Of a stretch of DNA of 64,000 nucleotides, positions 22,301 through 29,372 are shown piece by piece. The translations under genes and the position numbers were made by a program. Numbering within the stretch: the stretch's first letter is position 1; each line of letters opens with the position of its first letter. The notes beneath the pieces were generated by a model, which saw only the letters and a program-made list of their open reading frames with translations, ran no database searches and was not told the DNA's origin. The stretch is taken from positions 18,693,401-18,757,400 of the forward strand of contig NC_087082.1 of NCBI RefSeq assembly GCF_026151205.1, read 5' to 3'. The DNA is from Bolinopsis microptera (taxonomy: Eukaryota > Ctenophora > Tentaculata > Lobata > Bolinopsidae).

Positions 22301-25006
22301 TACAACAGTCACGAAATTAAGGTTTCTCGTTATCTCACCAAGAACTTCAGCAACTTTGTTTTCTAACTTCTGATCACCGTCGGATTCACTTATTCCATAG
22401 ATTACGACGTTTCTCACTTTTCTGCTTCTTTCATCCTTTTGAGCTATTGTTTTAACTGCAGTACATCTCTTCTTTGGCGTAAGAGCAGCAGCACTAGTCT
22501 TCTTCAGGGCAGAAGAATATGATTTCATTTCTGTCTGCACTGTTGTTTGGACTGACTCGAGTTCTTCGTCCTTCTTTTCAATGAGCTGCTTCTGCAAATC
22601 AATGACAGTTTTCTTCTTTAATTAATGAAATGTTTCGTTTATCTACTCTCTCCGCAACCATTTGCAAATGAGGGGCTGCATAACGATTCAAAATGAAACA
22701 AACAGTTTGCAGCCAATCACACAGTTTTTCTTTCGAAACTGATCGCTTGTTCAGGTTTTTTAATACAAGACCTCCGTATTCCTTAACATCCAGTTCGTGG
22801 CACATTTCATTAAAAACACTGTCTGTAACTCTTGCTACCTGATCTGCATTCCTGGCATTAAACAGATCTTCATTATCGGGGTCATCCACCAAATGCTTCG
22901 TATGTTCATGGTATGAGTGCTGCATCGTGTATATTCCGACGTACAGTTCTTGTATACAGGCTTGTATACAACTACAATATTTTTGTAAATAATCAATATT
23001 TATTGAAAATGTATAAATCGTGATTGATAGAACAATGCAGTTCAGCACTTTTTATTCATTTTTCTTATCGAGATTCGCTATATTATTTCAGGCTGACTAC
23101 GGATTAGCTCAGAAAACAGAGAAAGAATTGACAGTCACAACATATTTCAATTGTGCTGATGTCACATGGAAATCATTAAATCCAGGTATAGCATCACTCC
23201 TGATCCTAGATCATAGAACTTTTTTAAAAATATTATATTAACAATCGCCCTGCAAGCATTGGATTTAATAACGCTCTGGTTTTAGTTTCTCTGGACCGAC
23301 TTCTTGACAAGAGAATTTGCAATTTCAATACTTGTACTTGTAAGTAGATCTACGATTGGGGTTAAGTCAAGTTAAGGGTTGAAGGGTTCCAGGTTCAGGG
23401 CAGAACAACATAAGCCTATCAACATGCATCTGAGTCCAGATCTGCAAAACGTTTTCAATTCTTACTTCAAAACTCATCTACCCTCCCATACAGATGGAAA
23501 TGGAGCGACAATAGCACAGGAAGATCTTGGTGATGGTTCTCTGAAGCAGACTATAACCTGCCCTGTTAACTCAGACCAAGCTAGATTTGAATTAGTTACC
23601 CGTGAGTATTATTACTAAACTTTTTACACAATCTGTTGAAAATAAGCATAATTACACATTCAATTAATGTTATCTTTAGAACCTTGCCTGTGTTCTATTA
23701 TAATTGTGGTATCACTTTCCCTATTTATAACCAAAACTCAAGCTTTTTACCTCATTTTCCAGCGCCCGGCTCGGCTGCAGCAATAACTTGCACCAAGGAG
23801 ACTGGAAAGTATGACAACTCCCTTGCCCGGTGCAAAGAAACAAACCCATTATCCACCGGTACGGGAATACAAAAGATGGGTGTTGCAAACAGCGCAGAGC
23901 AGGTGCTTTTTTGTTTATTTGTTTGAATGCTTTATTTAGTATTTATTACATTCCATTTATTTGTCAAGTTTTCACAGGTAAGAAAAAGAGGCTTGTAAAT
24001 AAGCCGCCTTTTCTATATATAAGCCGCTTTTTCGCTTATATATAAGCCGATTTTTAAAATATACAAGCCACTTTTTCGTCAAAGAAAGTTGTACTCGTTG
24101 TAGATATGTTTAAAGTCACTATTGTGACGGTACATTAGAACTAGACAGAAACAAAGTGTGAAGGGCCTGAACGGAACCCCTCGGTTTCAGTTCCTTGTTT
24201 AACACTGCCGTACAGCAAGGACATTCGCCGGGTTCTCCAAGGATGGGCACATATCTCACTCTACACGATGCTCTGTCAAATGTTGCTTATATACCAAGGA
24301 TCTACAGGAAATATTTCCTTGTAAGTTTTTAGAGGGCGATCTGTGAACAGACAACTACCTCATTCCCAACTATAGGAACTAGAATTCCTATACTATCCCA
24401 ACAAGCTACACCAAGCGTAGTTTCAGATGAGATACCTGTCACAACTTTAACAGTATATATTTCAGCCAGCGCCTTGCACTGCTGAAGCAACTGGGGAATA
24501 TTCGATTGCAATAATGAAAGAAAAACTGAACTCACCGAACGATGTTTTTTGTGGTATTAGACATCAAGTTACGTGTTTGGGTGACGGAAGTAAGTGTTTT
24601 CTGTAGTTTTACGATTTTATAAAATTATCGTGGTGACTGTTGACGATGATAATAAAACTGGTACAATCGCGTGTTTATGACGCATATGTTTTCAATGCTT
24701 ATTATATTATCTTAAAATGCACCATAAACTTGATAAAGTGCCGAGCGAAGGCACTCAAGTGACTTTAAATTTTAAGTGACCATCTATGAACCATCATTGT
24801 ACCGCTTACTACAAAACACTCTTCTCACAGCGTGTACTCTGGATACAGACAAAACAAATTGTCGTTACGAGGACGGCAAGGTGATTATAGAGTACTTTGT
24901 TAACTTGACACCTGGTGTTTGGACTCTCGCTGAGAGACATCCTCTCATAGTATTGAAAGATAAAATTCAGTTCTGGAGCTGTTCAAACGATTATAATAAA
25001 AGGTAG
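1074..25006 (+). CDS. Giant SRCR-immunoglobulin receptor-like gene, 39-exon model, 5' incomplete
   Basis: Probable cell-surface or secreted recognition protein. Domain order: three SRCR domains, 18 near-identical Ig domains, about twelve diverged Ig-like domains, then a cysteine-rich C-terminal region. Exons were placed by AG and GT signals and phase: three SRCR exons, 18 Ig exons, then 15039-15341, 15525-15641, 15824-16164, 16283-16439, 16639-16745, 16877-17093, 17228-18157, 18291-18393, 18809-19157, 19373-19489, 19630-20216, 20427-20865, 23092-23185, 23286-23339, 23494-23601, 23763-23858, 24470-24589 and 24831-25006. Every junction agrees in phase, giving about 3,520 codons if all are used. 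No start codon, signal peptide or transmembrane helix is seen; the N-terminus must lie left of the window or be lost. It may be several genes or splice forms rather than one transcript. SRCR and Ig families suggest ligand binding, immunity or adhesion; the exact role is unknown. Confidence 0.6.
1499..2805. mobile_element. TIR-bounded element A (1,307 bp) carrying an RT fragment
   Basis: The ends form imperfect inverted repeats of about 15 bp: TAAGCAGTGCGCCAT at the left, and TAGGGAGTGCACGAT when the right end is read on the other strand. It is flanked by a 7-bp duplication CCCTAAC (1492-1498 and 2806-2812). The empty site is visible at about 3892 in the neighbouring duplicated block, which supports insertion. 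A shorter inverted relative lies at 28804-29365. The interior holds the C-terminal part of a reverse transcriptase reading frame on the minus strand. The superfamily is not assigned: a 7-bp duplication is not diagnostic. Confidence 0.72.
2062..2799 (-). pseudogene. C-terminal fragment of a non-LTR reverse transcriptase
   Basis: An open frame of about 245 codons without an ATG start. It resembles the region after the RT palm in LINE proteins: a KLKLYEALVTSVLLYNCSSW-type segment, then KARWKMLGHVLRSGDD and a GRRGRPRSN basic motif before the stop. There are no catalytic YADD residues, so it cannot act as a polymerase. It lies inside TIR element A and begins almost at the element's terminus, so it was captured or truncated rather than being a gene in its own right. 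Confidence 0.7.
3475..3780 (+). CDS. SRCR-domain exon, copy 2
   Basis: Phase 1-1 exon of 306 bp, acceptor ending at 3474 and donor GTGAGT at 3781. The six SRCR cysteines are kept. It differs from copy 1 at scattered residues (VCHDYFTDY for VCDDYFTGY; REMGYMGQM for RQMGYFGQV) and has TATCAAATT in place of the final GATGGA. The flanking introns are duplicated with it. Confidence 0.85.
4162..4878. mobile_element. 717-bp insertion with 11-bp target-site duplication
   Basis: The sequence interrupts a block otherwise shared with the 3050-3100 region. The 11-bp word ATTTGTTATAC occurs on both sides (4151-4161 and 4879-4889). The insert is GC-richer than its surroundings, ends in an A-rich stretch (AAAAGAAA), and contains an internal duplication of about 50 bp (around 4405-4456 and 4531-4583, beginning GGATTTGG and ending CGGTCTACA). 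A T-loop-like GTTCGAGTC lies on the minus strand near 4210. A long target duplication and A-rich end suggest LINE-mobilised, SINE-like or processed sequence. No protein is recognised. Confidence 0.62.
5296..5601 (+). CDS. SRCR-domain exon, copy 3
   Basis: Phase 1-1 exon of 306 bp with donor GTGAGT at 5602. The six cysteines are present. Specific residues include YFTKDSADAICREMGYFGR and a more acidic C-terminal loop (NDCDHDEDVF). It is the last SRCR exon before the Ig array, which starts 373 bp downstream in the same phase. Confidence 0.85.
5975..6265 (+). CDS. Ig exon 1 of array (AEK type)
   Basis: First and slightly most divergent member: SVNIEVKKGSHATIS start, LVTEDTAYTC instead of LVNEDTAYTC, and DTSVNL. 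Its acceptor lies in sequence resembling the SRCR flank (AAACGTCACTTCAG), so the array was joined to duplicated flank here. Followed by an S-type intron. Confidence 0.85.
6413..6703 (+). CDS. Ig exon 2 of array (AEK type)
   Basis: Private residues SVYTEV, TGSVPAEKFTHVQ, TQKSTL, LVNKDTAYTC and DSIFSD. S-type intron follows. Confidence 0.85.
6852..7142 (+). CDS. Ig exon 3 of array (GDKLV type)
   Basis: Loop PVPGDKLVPTQGRHSAG and TTISC at strand B. L-prime intron follows. Its equivalent after a 1,791-bp step is exon 7. Confidence 0.85.
7309..7599 (+). CDS. Ig exon 4 of array (GDKFT type)
   Basis: Mixed loop PVPGDKFTPVQ and TSAVTW, with AMISC at strand B. L intron follows. Pairs with exon 8, 1,791 bp downstream. 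Confidence 0.85.
7765..8055 (+). CDS. Ig exon 5 of array (AEK type)
   Basis: Private changes: LAIHGTLVNED and NLKVYG near the end. S intron follows. Confidence 0.85.
8204..8494 (+). CDS. Ig exon 6 of array (AEK type)
   Basis: IINGITE for IITGITE, and PVKGSYSAG with Lys in place of Gln. S intron follows. Confidence 0.85.
8643..8933 (+). CDS. Ig exon 7 of array (GDKLV type)
   Basis: Starts KIGFYATIS rather than KKGSYATIS. Loop PVPGDKLVPTQGSYSDG, then STLKVDG and DTIVNL. L-prime intron follows. Confidence 0.85.
9100..9390 (+). CDS. Ig exon 8 of array (GDKFT type)
   Basis: Loop PVQGDKFTPVQ, with Gln replacing the loop proline of exon 4. L intron follows. Confidence 0.85.
9556..9846 (+). CDS. 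Ig exon 9 of array (GDKLV type)
   Basis: TGTAAVTW, then PVPGDKLVPTQGSYSDGRQ. It sits where the block repeat predicts an AEK exon (like exon 5), so it marks a recombination or conversion point. L-prime intron follows. Confidence 0.85.
10014..10304 (+). CDS. Ig exon 10 of array (AEK type)
   Basis: KEGSYATIS start and AEKLTPVKG loop. First exon of the 897-bp dimer series. S intron follows. Confidence 0.85.
10453..10743 (+). CDS. Ig exon 11 of array (GDKLV type)
   Basis: Loop GDKLVPTQGSYSDGRQ. Nearly identical to exon 13. L-prime intron follows. Confidence 0.85.
10911..11201 (+). CDS. Ig exon 12 of array (SAEK type)
   Basis: Loop PVSAEKFTTVQGSYSAE. Protein identical to exon 14 over the shared part, a sign of very recent duplication. 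S intron follows. Confidence 0.85.
11350..11640 (+). CDS. Ig exon 13 of array (GDKLV type)
   Basis: As exon 11 but WRTNTGPV and an ELV start (GAATTAGTC at 11355). L-prime intron follows. Confidence 0.85.
11808..12098 (+). CDS. Ig exon 14 of array (SAEK type)
   Basis: Copy of exon 12 exactly 897 bp downstream, with the same SAEKFTTVQ loop and SYSAE. S intron follows. Confidence 0.85.
12247..12537 (+). CDS. Ig exon 15 of array (AEK type, L intron)
   Basis: AEKFTPVQGSHSSG loop followed by an L-type intron. This breaks the usual exon-intron pairing and marks a hybrid unit. Confidence 0.85.
12702..12992 (+). CDS. Ig exon 16 of array (SAEK type)
   Basis: SVITEV start, SAEKFTPVQERHSAG loop, LAIDG. 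The following S intron is shortened to 137 bp by a small deletion near 13018. Confidence 0.85.
13130..13420 (+). CDS. Ig exon 17 of array (GDKLV type)
   Basis: NTEMKKGS start (Val to Met), TGTAAVTW and GSFSDG. L-prime intron follows. Confidence 0.85.
13588..13878 (+). CDS. Ig exon 18 of array (GDKLV type), last copy
   Basis: SVITEV start, ITERAAVTW, PDANFSD. The L-type intron begins normally but breaks into unrelated AT-rich DNA near 14025, marking the end of the array. Confidence 0.85.
14417..14648 (+). pseudogene. Broken discoidin-like (F5/8-like) exon fragment
   Basis: The frame reads SPLYDHNTRFKAKLGKTYC and then YNKHTCSR. This matches the discoidin-like exon of the ZP gene at 42156-42557, which has SPGYDTWFKAKLDKQYC and QTYTCSR. 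Only the middle of the domain remains; it runs straight into a GATATT microsatellite and no downstream half is visible. No flanking splice sites were found. It suggests that the two genes share ancestry or exchanged exons. Confidence 0.55.
14649..14787. repeat. (GATATT)n hexanucleotide microsatellite
   Basis: About 23 perfect copies of GATATT. In one frame they encode a long Ile-Asp run directly attached to the broken discoidin-like fragment. Likely the expansion that ended that exon's coding use. Confidence 0.95.
15039..15341 (+). CDS. Ig-like exon lacking the canonical cysteines
   Basis: A 303-bp phase 1-1 exon, acceptor AATTGCAG. The protein has a WFIGG tryptophan and beta-rich sequence, but no cysteine pair, so the Ig assignment rests on size, phase and position. 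The donor (GTTTTC at 15342) is weak. If it is skipped, neighbouring phase 1 exons still join in frame. Confidence 0.5.
15525..16164 (+). CDS. Diverged Ig domain (two exons) and start of the next
   Basis: Exons 15525-15641 and 15824-16164. First domain: AFLCSAS, LSWKIG at the junction, then FKCIATW. A second domain starts in the same exon with VLSCVVW and YSVTWSN, and finishes in the next exon. The junction codon G|GA gives Gly; the second donor is GAG|GTAACT. Confidence 0.62.
16283..16439 (+). CDS. C-terminal half of diverged Ig domain
   Basis: Completes the domain begun at about 16020: LLTVKKMSFGDQGKYTCSVV is a textbook strand E-F with DQGKYTC. Phase 0 in, phase 1 out at a GTAAGT donor. Confidence 0.65.
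16639..17093 (+). CDS. Diverged Ig domain split over two exons
   Basis: Exons 16639-16745 (VQFSCVYNG, IKWFR) and 16877-17093 (VTDSGDYTCKW). The acceptor at 16876 follows a doubled AGAG; only the second AG keeps the frame. Donor GTAAGT at 17094. Confidence 0.65.
17228..18157 (+). CDS. Single exon encoding three Ig domains
   Basis: A 930-bp phase 1-1 exon. Domains run roughly 17228-17540 (IKITCNYEG, MEWYYN, NAGSYSC), 17541-17860 (LSARCLMEG, VTWTKGG, DEDSYICSF) and 17861-18157 (LTCTYHG, then SGSYKCTF). Unlike the tandem array, no introns separate the domains and the copies are highly diverged. A 20-bp tandem duplication sits at its 5' end (17241-17280). Donor GTAAGT. Confidence 0.72.
18291..19157 (+). 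CDS. Diverged Ig domain and start of the next (two exons)
   Basis: Exons 18291-18393 and 18809-19157. The tryptophan codon is split by the intron (TG|G). Domain: ITLTCTVTSG, then DWYKG, then DDSAGSYTCRAV. The second exon then opens another domain (HVFECVFPN, EITWSF). The 415-bp intron between them has nothing else recognisable. Confidence 0.65.
19373..20216 (+). CDS. Ig domains, two exons (one finished, one complete, one begun)
   Basis: Exons 19373-19489 and 19630-20216. They complete the previous domain (NSDAAGEYICF), encode a full one (AKFTCKTSG to DHGIEYYCKAAW), and start a third (AEFKCYSD, ISWEVF). The first donor is GTTAGT, weaker than most here. The second exon leaves in phase 2 at CG|GTGAGT. 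Confidence 0.62.
20427..20865 (+). CDS. Ig domains before the transposon-filled intron
   Basis: Finishes one domain (DLKVRCNIAYQ) and encodes most of another (ITLTCTATG to GQVVNCL). Exits in phase 0 at CTG|GTAAGA. The next intron (20866-23091) holds a decayed retroelement and a MITE. Confidence 0.62.
21351..22246. mobile_element. MITE-like element with 20-bp perfect TIRs
   Basis: The inverted repeat CCTTATTTGGACGGACATTA occurs at 21353-21372 and its complement at 22215-22234. The right end has an extra GATAAGGTA that may be the true terminus, pairing with TACCTTAT at 21351. Subterminal GAACGGAC(T/A)TTAA motifs repeat at both sides. There is no transposase. It has split the ORF1-like pseudogene, so it is the younger insertion. 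Confidence 0.7.
21918..22072. repeat. TATATACATAG-type AT microsatellite
   Basis: Imperfect repeats of CATAGTATATATA inside the MITE. The run is self-complementary and hairpin-prone. Confidence 0.8.
23092..23858 (+). CDS. Cysteine-rich region, four small exons
   Basis: Exons 23092-23185, 23286-23339, 23494-23601 and 23763-23858; after the first, all are phase 1-1 and under 110 bp. The sequence includes YFNCADVTW, then RICNFNTCTYG, QTITCPVNS and AITCTKE with LARCKE. The last two resemble half of a Sushi (CCP) domain, but the match is weak. The family is otherwise unrecognised. Confidence 0.5.
24108..24425 (+). repeat. Dispersed repeat, copy 1
   Basis: About 300 bp, from AGAACTAGACAGAAACAAAG to GCTACACCAAGCGTA, recurring in the same orientation at 35412-35697 with substitutions and a deletion. 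Likely a SINE or MITE remnant inside the intron between 23858 and 24470. No coding sequence. Confidence 0.75.
24470..25006 (+). CDS. C-terminal exons with stop codon
   Basis: Exons 24470-24589 and 24831-25006. The first uses the second AG of TTCAGCCAG, since only that keeps phase 1. Cysteines: APCTAE, VFCGIR, VTCLGD, then TCTLD, NCRYED and WSCSND. The frame ends NDYNKR and TAG. No membrane helix or GPI-like tail precedes the stop, so this form would be secreted. AAAAG|GTAGTT at the end could be a donor to further exons, so the end is uncertain. Confidence 0.5.
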
Positions 25007-27184
25007 TTATTAAAAAAGTTATTATTTATATTAAAAAAGTTATTATATTTATATATAAATATGAGTTTATTTTAATGGTGTGGACTGTTTATTTGAGTTT
25101 CTATTAATGGTGTGGACTGTTTATTTGAGTTTCTTTTAATGGTGTGGACTGTTGATATGAGTTTATTTTAATGGTGTGGACTGTTTATAGATACGAGTTT
25201 CTTTAAAAAAGATTACTTGATGGTTTTTCGTTGTTCCCTGGTGCATAGTTGAAATTTTTGTTTTAATGAAACTTTATAAAGCTCCAATGATTAAAATAAT
25301 CGTTTCGTCCTCTAGGCAAAATTTGTCATTTTCAAATGTCCAGTTGATAGGATAGTTTGACTATTAATGTATGACTATTATCTACATAATATACAACTTA
25401 GATCATAGCGAAACTGATCTTCTCTCTCTTAAATCAACCACTTGCCATGATTAAAGGAATTTTCAAATCAACACTCAAACAGTTATTACATTTTAATGTG
25501 AGCCGAGCCATTACCATATTTATAATGCTCGCAATATATGTTAATCATGATTGTATTGCTTTTCTTCACTCATTAAGACAAAATTGTTGTTTTCTTTCTA
25601 ACACAGTCTAGAAAAGAGTTGGTAACCATGGTTACCATTCTATACTAATATAATGCTACCATTATATTAGTATCACTACATTTACCAGTGGACCTGTCCA
25701 CACACCGCCACATAGTGTAATCAATCTGTTCTGCAAATACCACCCAGTCGAATAACTATGATAAGGAACACAAGGCTGGCAACTGTGTATTTCACACAAA
25801 ATGAGAGTTTCGGCTCGATCATGAACTGATTTAGAAGTTCTTCCACCGCGATAGAAATCGTTTCTTGTGTTCGATGTTGATGGTCTGATTGGACATGTTA
25901 TTTAGTTCGAGCCTCGCTTTATCATTTGTTGTGTTACTATTCTCAATGCTTTTCCAGAATCCTTTACGAACAGATTTCGTAATCTGATTTGCGACATCTG
26001 TTGTTTTCTCCTTGATCACTGCAAATACTTTCGTTTTTCCCGCATCCATATCCAGATTAGTAAAAATTTGGGAATATAGCAAACGTCATCGGAATTAATA
26101 AACTACAGCATTATTCATGAACAAACATTTTCAAAAACATTTTCAAAGTACTAAATATAACTGCTTTATAATTATAGAGAACAGTGTAGAGCTAGAGGGT
26201 AACATTGCGACTTCGTGAAGATTGAGGTTTACAGTGTAACTGTATGTAATGAAATGTGTTAGTACGAGTAACCAGTGCGGTTATCAAAACATTACATTCA
26301 AACATCTTTACTTGGTATCAGCTGATATCCTTGATTCCCAATAATAGATCCTGAATAATACAATTTCTTTAAAAGAACGAAATAATTTTTCATGAATGAA
26401 ACATATATAAACAAACATTATAAGACCCCAATGCAAGTGTTCTTAATTGGCATCACTAATAGCTGAATTGTAATGCTGGTATAATATAGCTCGATTACTT
26501 TTTGTACTCGGACTCAAAATAAGCATTATTTAAATTACATTATATTAATATACAGAACTTCTACATAAAGCTCATAATATTACATATTTTCCAAGTTCTG
26601 TCCCACTTCCAAATTATATGAAATTTTATGAACCGAATAAAATTTCGAAATCATATTGTCTCAATCTCTGTCCCATTTTTAGTTTTTGAAGATGAAATTT
26701 CCAGGACCGCAATTTTACAGTTTGACTGATCTTTTCACCCACAACCAATTAGTAAGTCAACTATAAATGCAAAATGTTACGATTGAGGTGCTGGAAGTTT
26801 GATTTCGGTCGGAGGAAGCCCACATCAGAAAGCTTAACAAAACGAAAAGTTGTATTTTCAAAATCCTGTCCAATTTTCAAATATTAAATTTTCTGAACAC
26901 AAATTAGACAGATTGGATGACATTTTTGCCCAGAAACCAATTATTCAGTTAATTGATGATGGTATGAAACCAAATTGAGGTACTGGGAGTCAAAATCCCG
27001 AATGAAATTGCAAAATCATATTGTCCCAATCTGTGTCCCATTTTGCATTTCCAGTTTTTAAAAATGAAATTTCCAGGACCGCAATTTTAAGGTTTTTACT
27101 GATCTTTTCGGCTTTTACTAATTTGCTCGCCCAAAAATTTCACGTGACTTTGGTTTTTATGATCTTGCAGCCGTACAAAACGGT
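25007..27184. other. No gene recognised; AT-rich spacer with old repeats
   Basis: Nothing supports an exon. Contents: a minisatellite at 25062-25205, a perfect 16-bp palindrome GGTAACCATGGTTACC at 25621, and two diverged direct repeats (about 26655-26830 and 26995-27125) sharing ATGAAATTTCCAGGACCGCA. Part of that repeat (CAACCAATTAGTAAGTCAAC) recurs near 29527. An 83-codon minus frame at 25831-26082 has no recognisable family. Confidence 0.6.
25062..25205. repeat. Minisatellite, about 4 copies of a ~37-39-bp unit
   Basis: The core TTTTAATGGTGTGGACTGTT occurs four times, alternating with TGAGTTT words. Confidence 0.85.
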
Positions 27185-27272
27185 TTTACATAAACCCTAA
27201 TCCCAACCCTAATGATAACCCCAAAGCTATCCATAACCCTTACCTCAACCCTAACCCTAACCCGAGCCCTAA
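27185..27272. repeat. Interstitial telomere-like CCCTAA patch
   Basis: Degenerate CCCTAA/AACCCT units (ACCCTAATCCCAACCCTAAT, then CAACCCTAACCCTAACCC). The metazoan telomere hexamer on this strand is CCCTAA. Too imperfect to be a recent telomere fusion. Confidence 0.7.
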
Positions 27273-27689
27273 ACAATTGAATTAATATTTTAATAGCCTG
27301 TCACGTGACCAAAACGGTTTTTTGCCCATAACTCTCCGTGGGAAACATTTTTTCATCAACTTTTTTTTGCTAAAAAAGTATAAATGGATAGAAGTGGTAG
27401 GAATTGAGAATTGATAATGGGAAGTAGTTAGGTACGTAGGTATGTTTTTCGTGTCACGTGTCACAAAGGAAAACATGCATTACCCTCCGCATACGTTATT
27501 TGAATGCATATTTTCCGGGCGCAGAACAATTATGGTGTCGTCGCCATGGTTGCCCTCCGCATACGTTTGCACTATTTGACGATTGAATGAATTACACCTC
27601 AAATGCGCGGCGCCAAGCATACAATTTGAATTCTATGGTAATTGATTTAAATAACAAGCGATTTTCCGGATGTTATAAATGTTTTAAAT

Positions 27690-28455
27690 AGATTCAAGCT
27701 TTTCTTTACTTGATAATTGATCATGATGCGGTACAACTTGACATACGTTGCATGCCACTTTTCGCGCGCGAAGCGCGCGCCGCCGAAGGTAAGGTACAAC
27801 ATATTAACTTTTCGGTTTTTTGTGAGTGCTTGGTGCAACCACCGACTTGGCTCCCGATAATGATATTAATAATCCGTTATACTGTTGAAAAAATTATGAA
27901 GCTGATATTATGTTGAACATGATTATTGATTGTCACGTGATTGATTTGTTGCTCTAACCAGAGCCCTCTCGCTTGCAGTAGCGCGCGACCGCCGAAACAA
28001 GCGCGTCACGAAGTAAGCGTAGACACATGGCTATGTGAAATTGATTTGTTATACGAAATGGACCATAAATGTTATTATGAGTTACATTACTTAGTACCTA
28101 CTCCGGATTTCACGACTACCATTTTATTTAATCTAACAACTTATGTAAACATGTAAACAACCATTCCTCCACATGGCTTTTGTTCTTCAAACTTTTAATT
28201 GCATATCACCACACAGGCGCAGAATACGGTGTCCGGTCATTTAACTTTTTAAATTTGATTAATTGACAGTAGCAACCCCTCCATTTTGTGCTCCGTAGCG
28301 CCCCAAAAGTGATGAGTAAAGAACCATTATTTAATATTTTTACCAACATCAAACATGAAACGATCGCGATCGTTAATTTAATTCAAAAGGCATGGCAATC
28401 CCTACGGTTGATGAAAATCTAGCGTCCGCTAACCGGCGCAATTTTTGTTAATTTT
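27690..28455 (+). repeat. Fourth copy of the SRCR-exon upstream flank, exon absent
   Basis: Matches the sequence that precedes SRCR exons 2 and 3 (TTCAAGCTTTTCTTTACTTG through the TGGAAATCTAGCGTCCG region and TTTTTGTTAAT). It departs exactly where the exon's acceptor should begin and continues with unrelated DNA. Two short GC-rich inserts (near 27748 and 27955) interrupt it. An orphan duplication 22 kb from its relatives. Confidence 0.75.
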
Positions 28456-28803
28456 ACCCTGTATCATGAGGGGATTCGGAATCAGCGTCAAAAAGTACAC
28501 CGATTTAAATCAATTTCATACTCAAAGGGCCTTTTCACATAAATTTTCTTACCTGGGGACCCCAGGCTATTTTGTTCATAAACATAGCCTAGCTGGCGTA
28601 ACTGAACCCTCTAAAACGCGCAGGTAAGCGCGTTTATGCGATTTTACAATCAAATAATCAGATTTTTCAATCTAACTCAGCGCACGGCTTTTGTAGCGCA
28701 TACGTCACTTCTTTCCAATTGGTAGTTGGCGTGCACGTGATCTTCTACGCGGCTGTAATTGGTTCTGAACGATCACGTGAATACTAGTCACGTACGCTCT
28801 AAC

Positions 28804-29365
28804 TAGGGAGTGCACGATAAAAATAAACTTGCTCAGATTTTCTAAATTTTTGTACCATTGTTTTCTAGAGAATGTGAGAATTTTCACACTAGTACCAAAT
28901 TTGTCATACCTTTTTGGAATGATCAGTGAGTTTCGCTAAGGTGCCATATTTGATGGTGCGCGGCTTTTGGAGCAAAATTAGGTGTAAAACTTGCGTAATT
29001 GGTAATTTGACCAAATTCGTTGATTTTTGTCATATTATTTTATCATATCTTCGGTTCCTGAACATGAATCATGCTGAAAATTTGTCAGAACCTTCCAATC
29101 ATACTTACCTACCGAACCTAATTTAGTTGGGAGGGATTGGCATTGATTAAGAGGTCTAAAAATGACAAAATAGGTATAAATTCGTTGATAACTCAAATTA
29201 TGACCATCGAAATTGCTCAAACTAAATTAGTAAAACAAATTGTTATATGGGAAGTATTATAACTTTTTGATTGTTTCCGAAATAATAATGTGCTGGCCGA
29301 AATACGAGCTAAAAAACCATTCAATGGTCAGCGCGCGCGTCTTACGGTCGATGGCGCACTGCCTA
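28804..29365. mobile_element. TIR-bounded element B (562 bp), internal-deletion relative of element A
   Basis: Termini TAGGGAGTGCACGAT and (reverse strand) TAGGCAGTGCGCCAT, flanked by the 7-bp duplication CTCTAAC (28797-28803 and 29366-29372). Inverted relative to element A. It lacks A's RT segment: both sides of the loss share TTTTTGGAAT, present twice in A (1975-1984 and 2692-2701 on the other strand) and once here (28911-28920). Confidence 0.75.
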
Positions 29366-29372
29366 CTCTAAC

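Larger units (their letters stand above)
20950..23015 (-). pseudogene. Decayed LINE ORF1-like sequence, interrupted by a MITE
   Basis: Read on the minus strand, fragments resemble LINE ORF1 proteins: a coiled stretch (LQKQLIEKKDEELESVQ), VRNVVIYGISESD, and after the MITE a VLRKAKILR, NIYICPDRS and WEELKEKRK region. There are frameshifts near 22600 and near 21265, and a gap at the MITE. It lies wholly within an intron of the Ig gene, antisense to it. No RT remains here. Confidence 0.55.

Noticed and set aside
25831-26082. 83-codon minus ORF in the gene-poor region
   Set aside because: Polar sequence without a recognisable motif, splice context or repeat relation; recorded only in the spacer entry.
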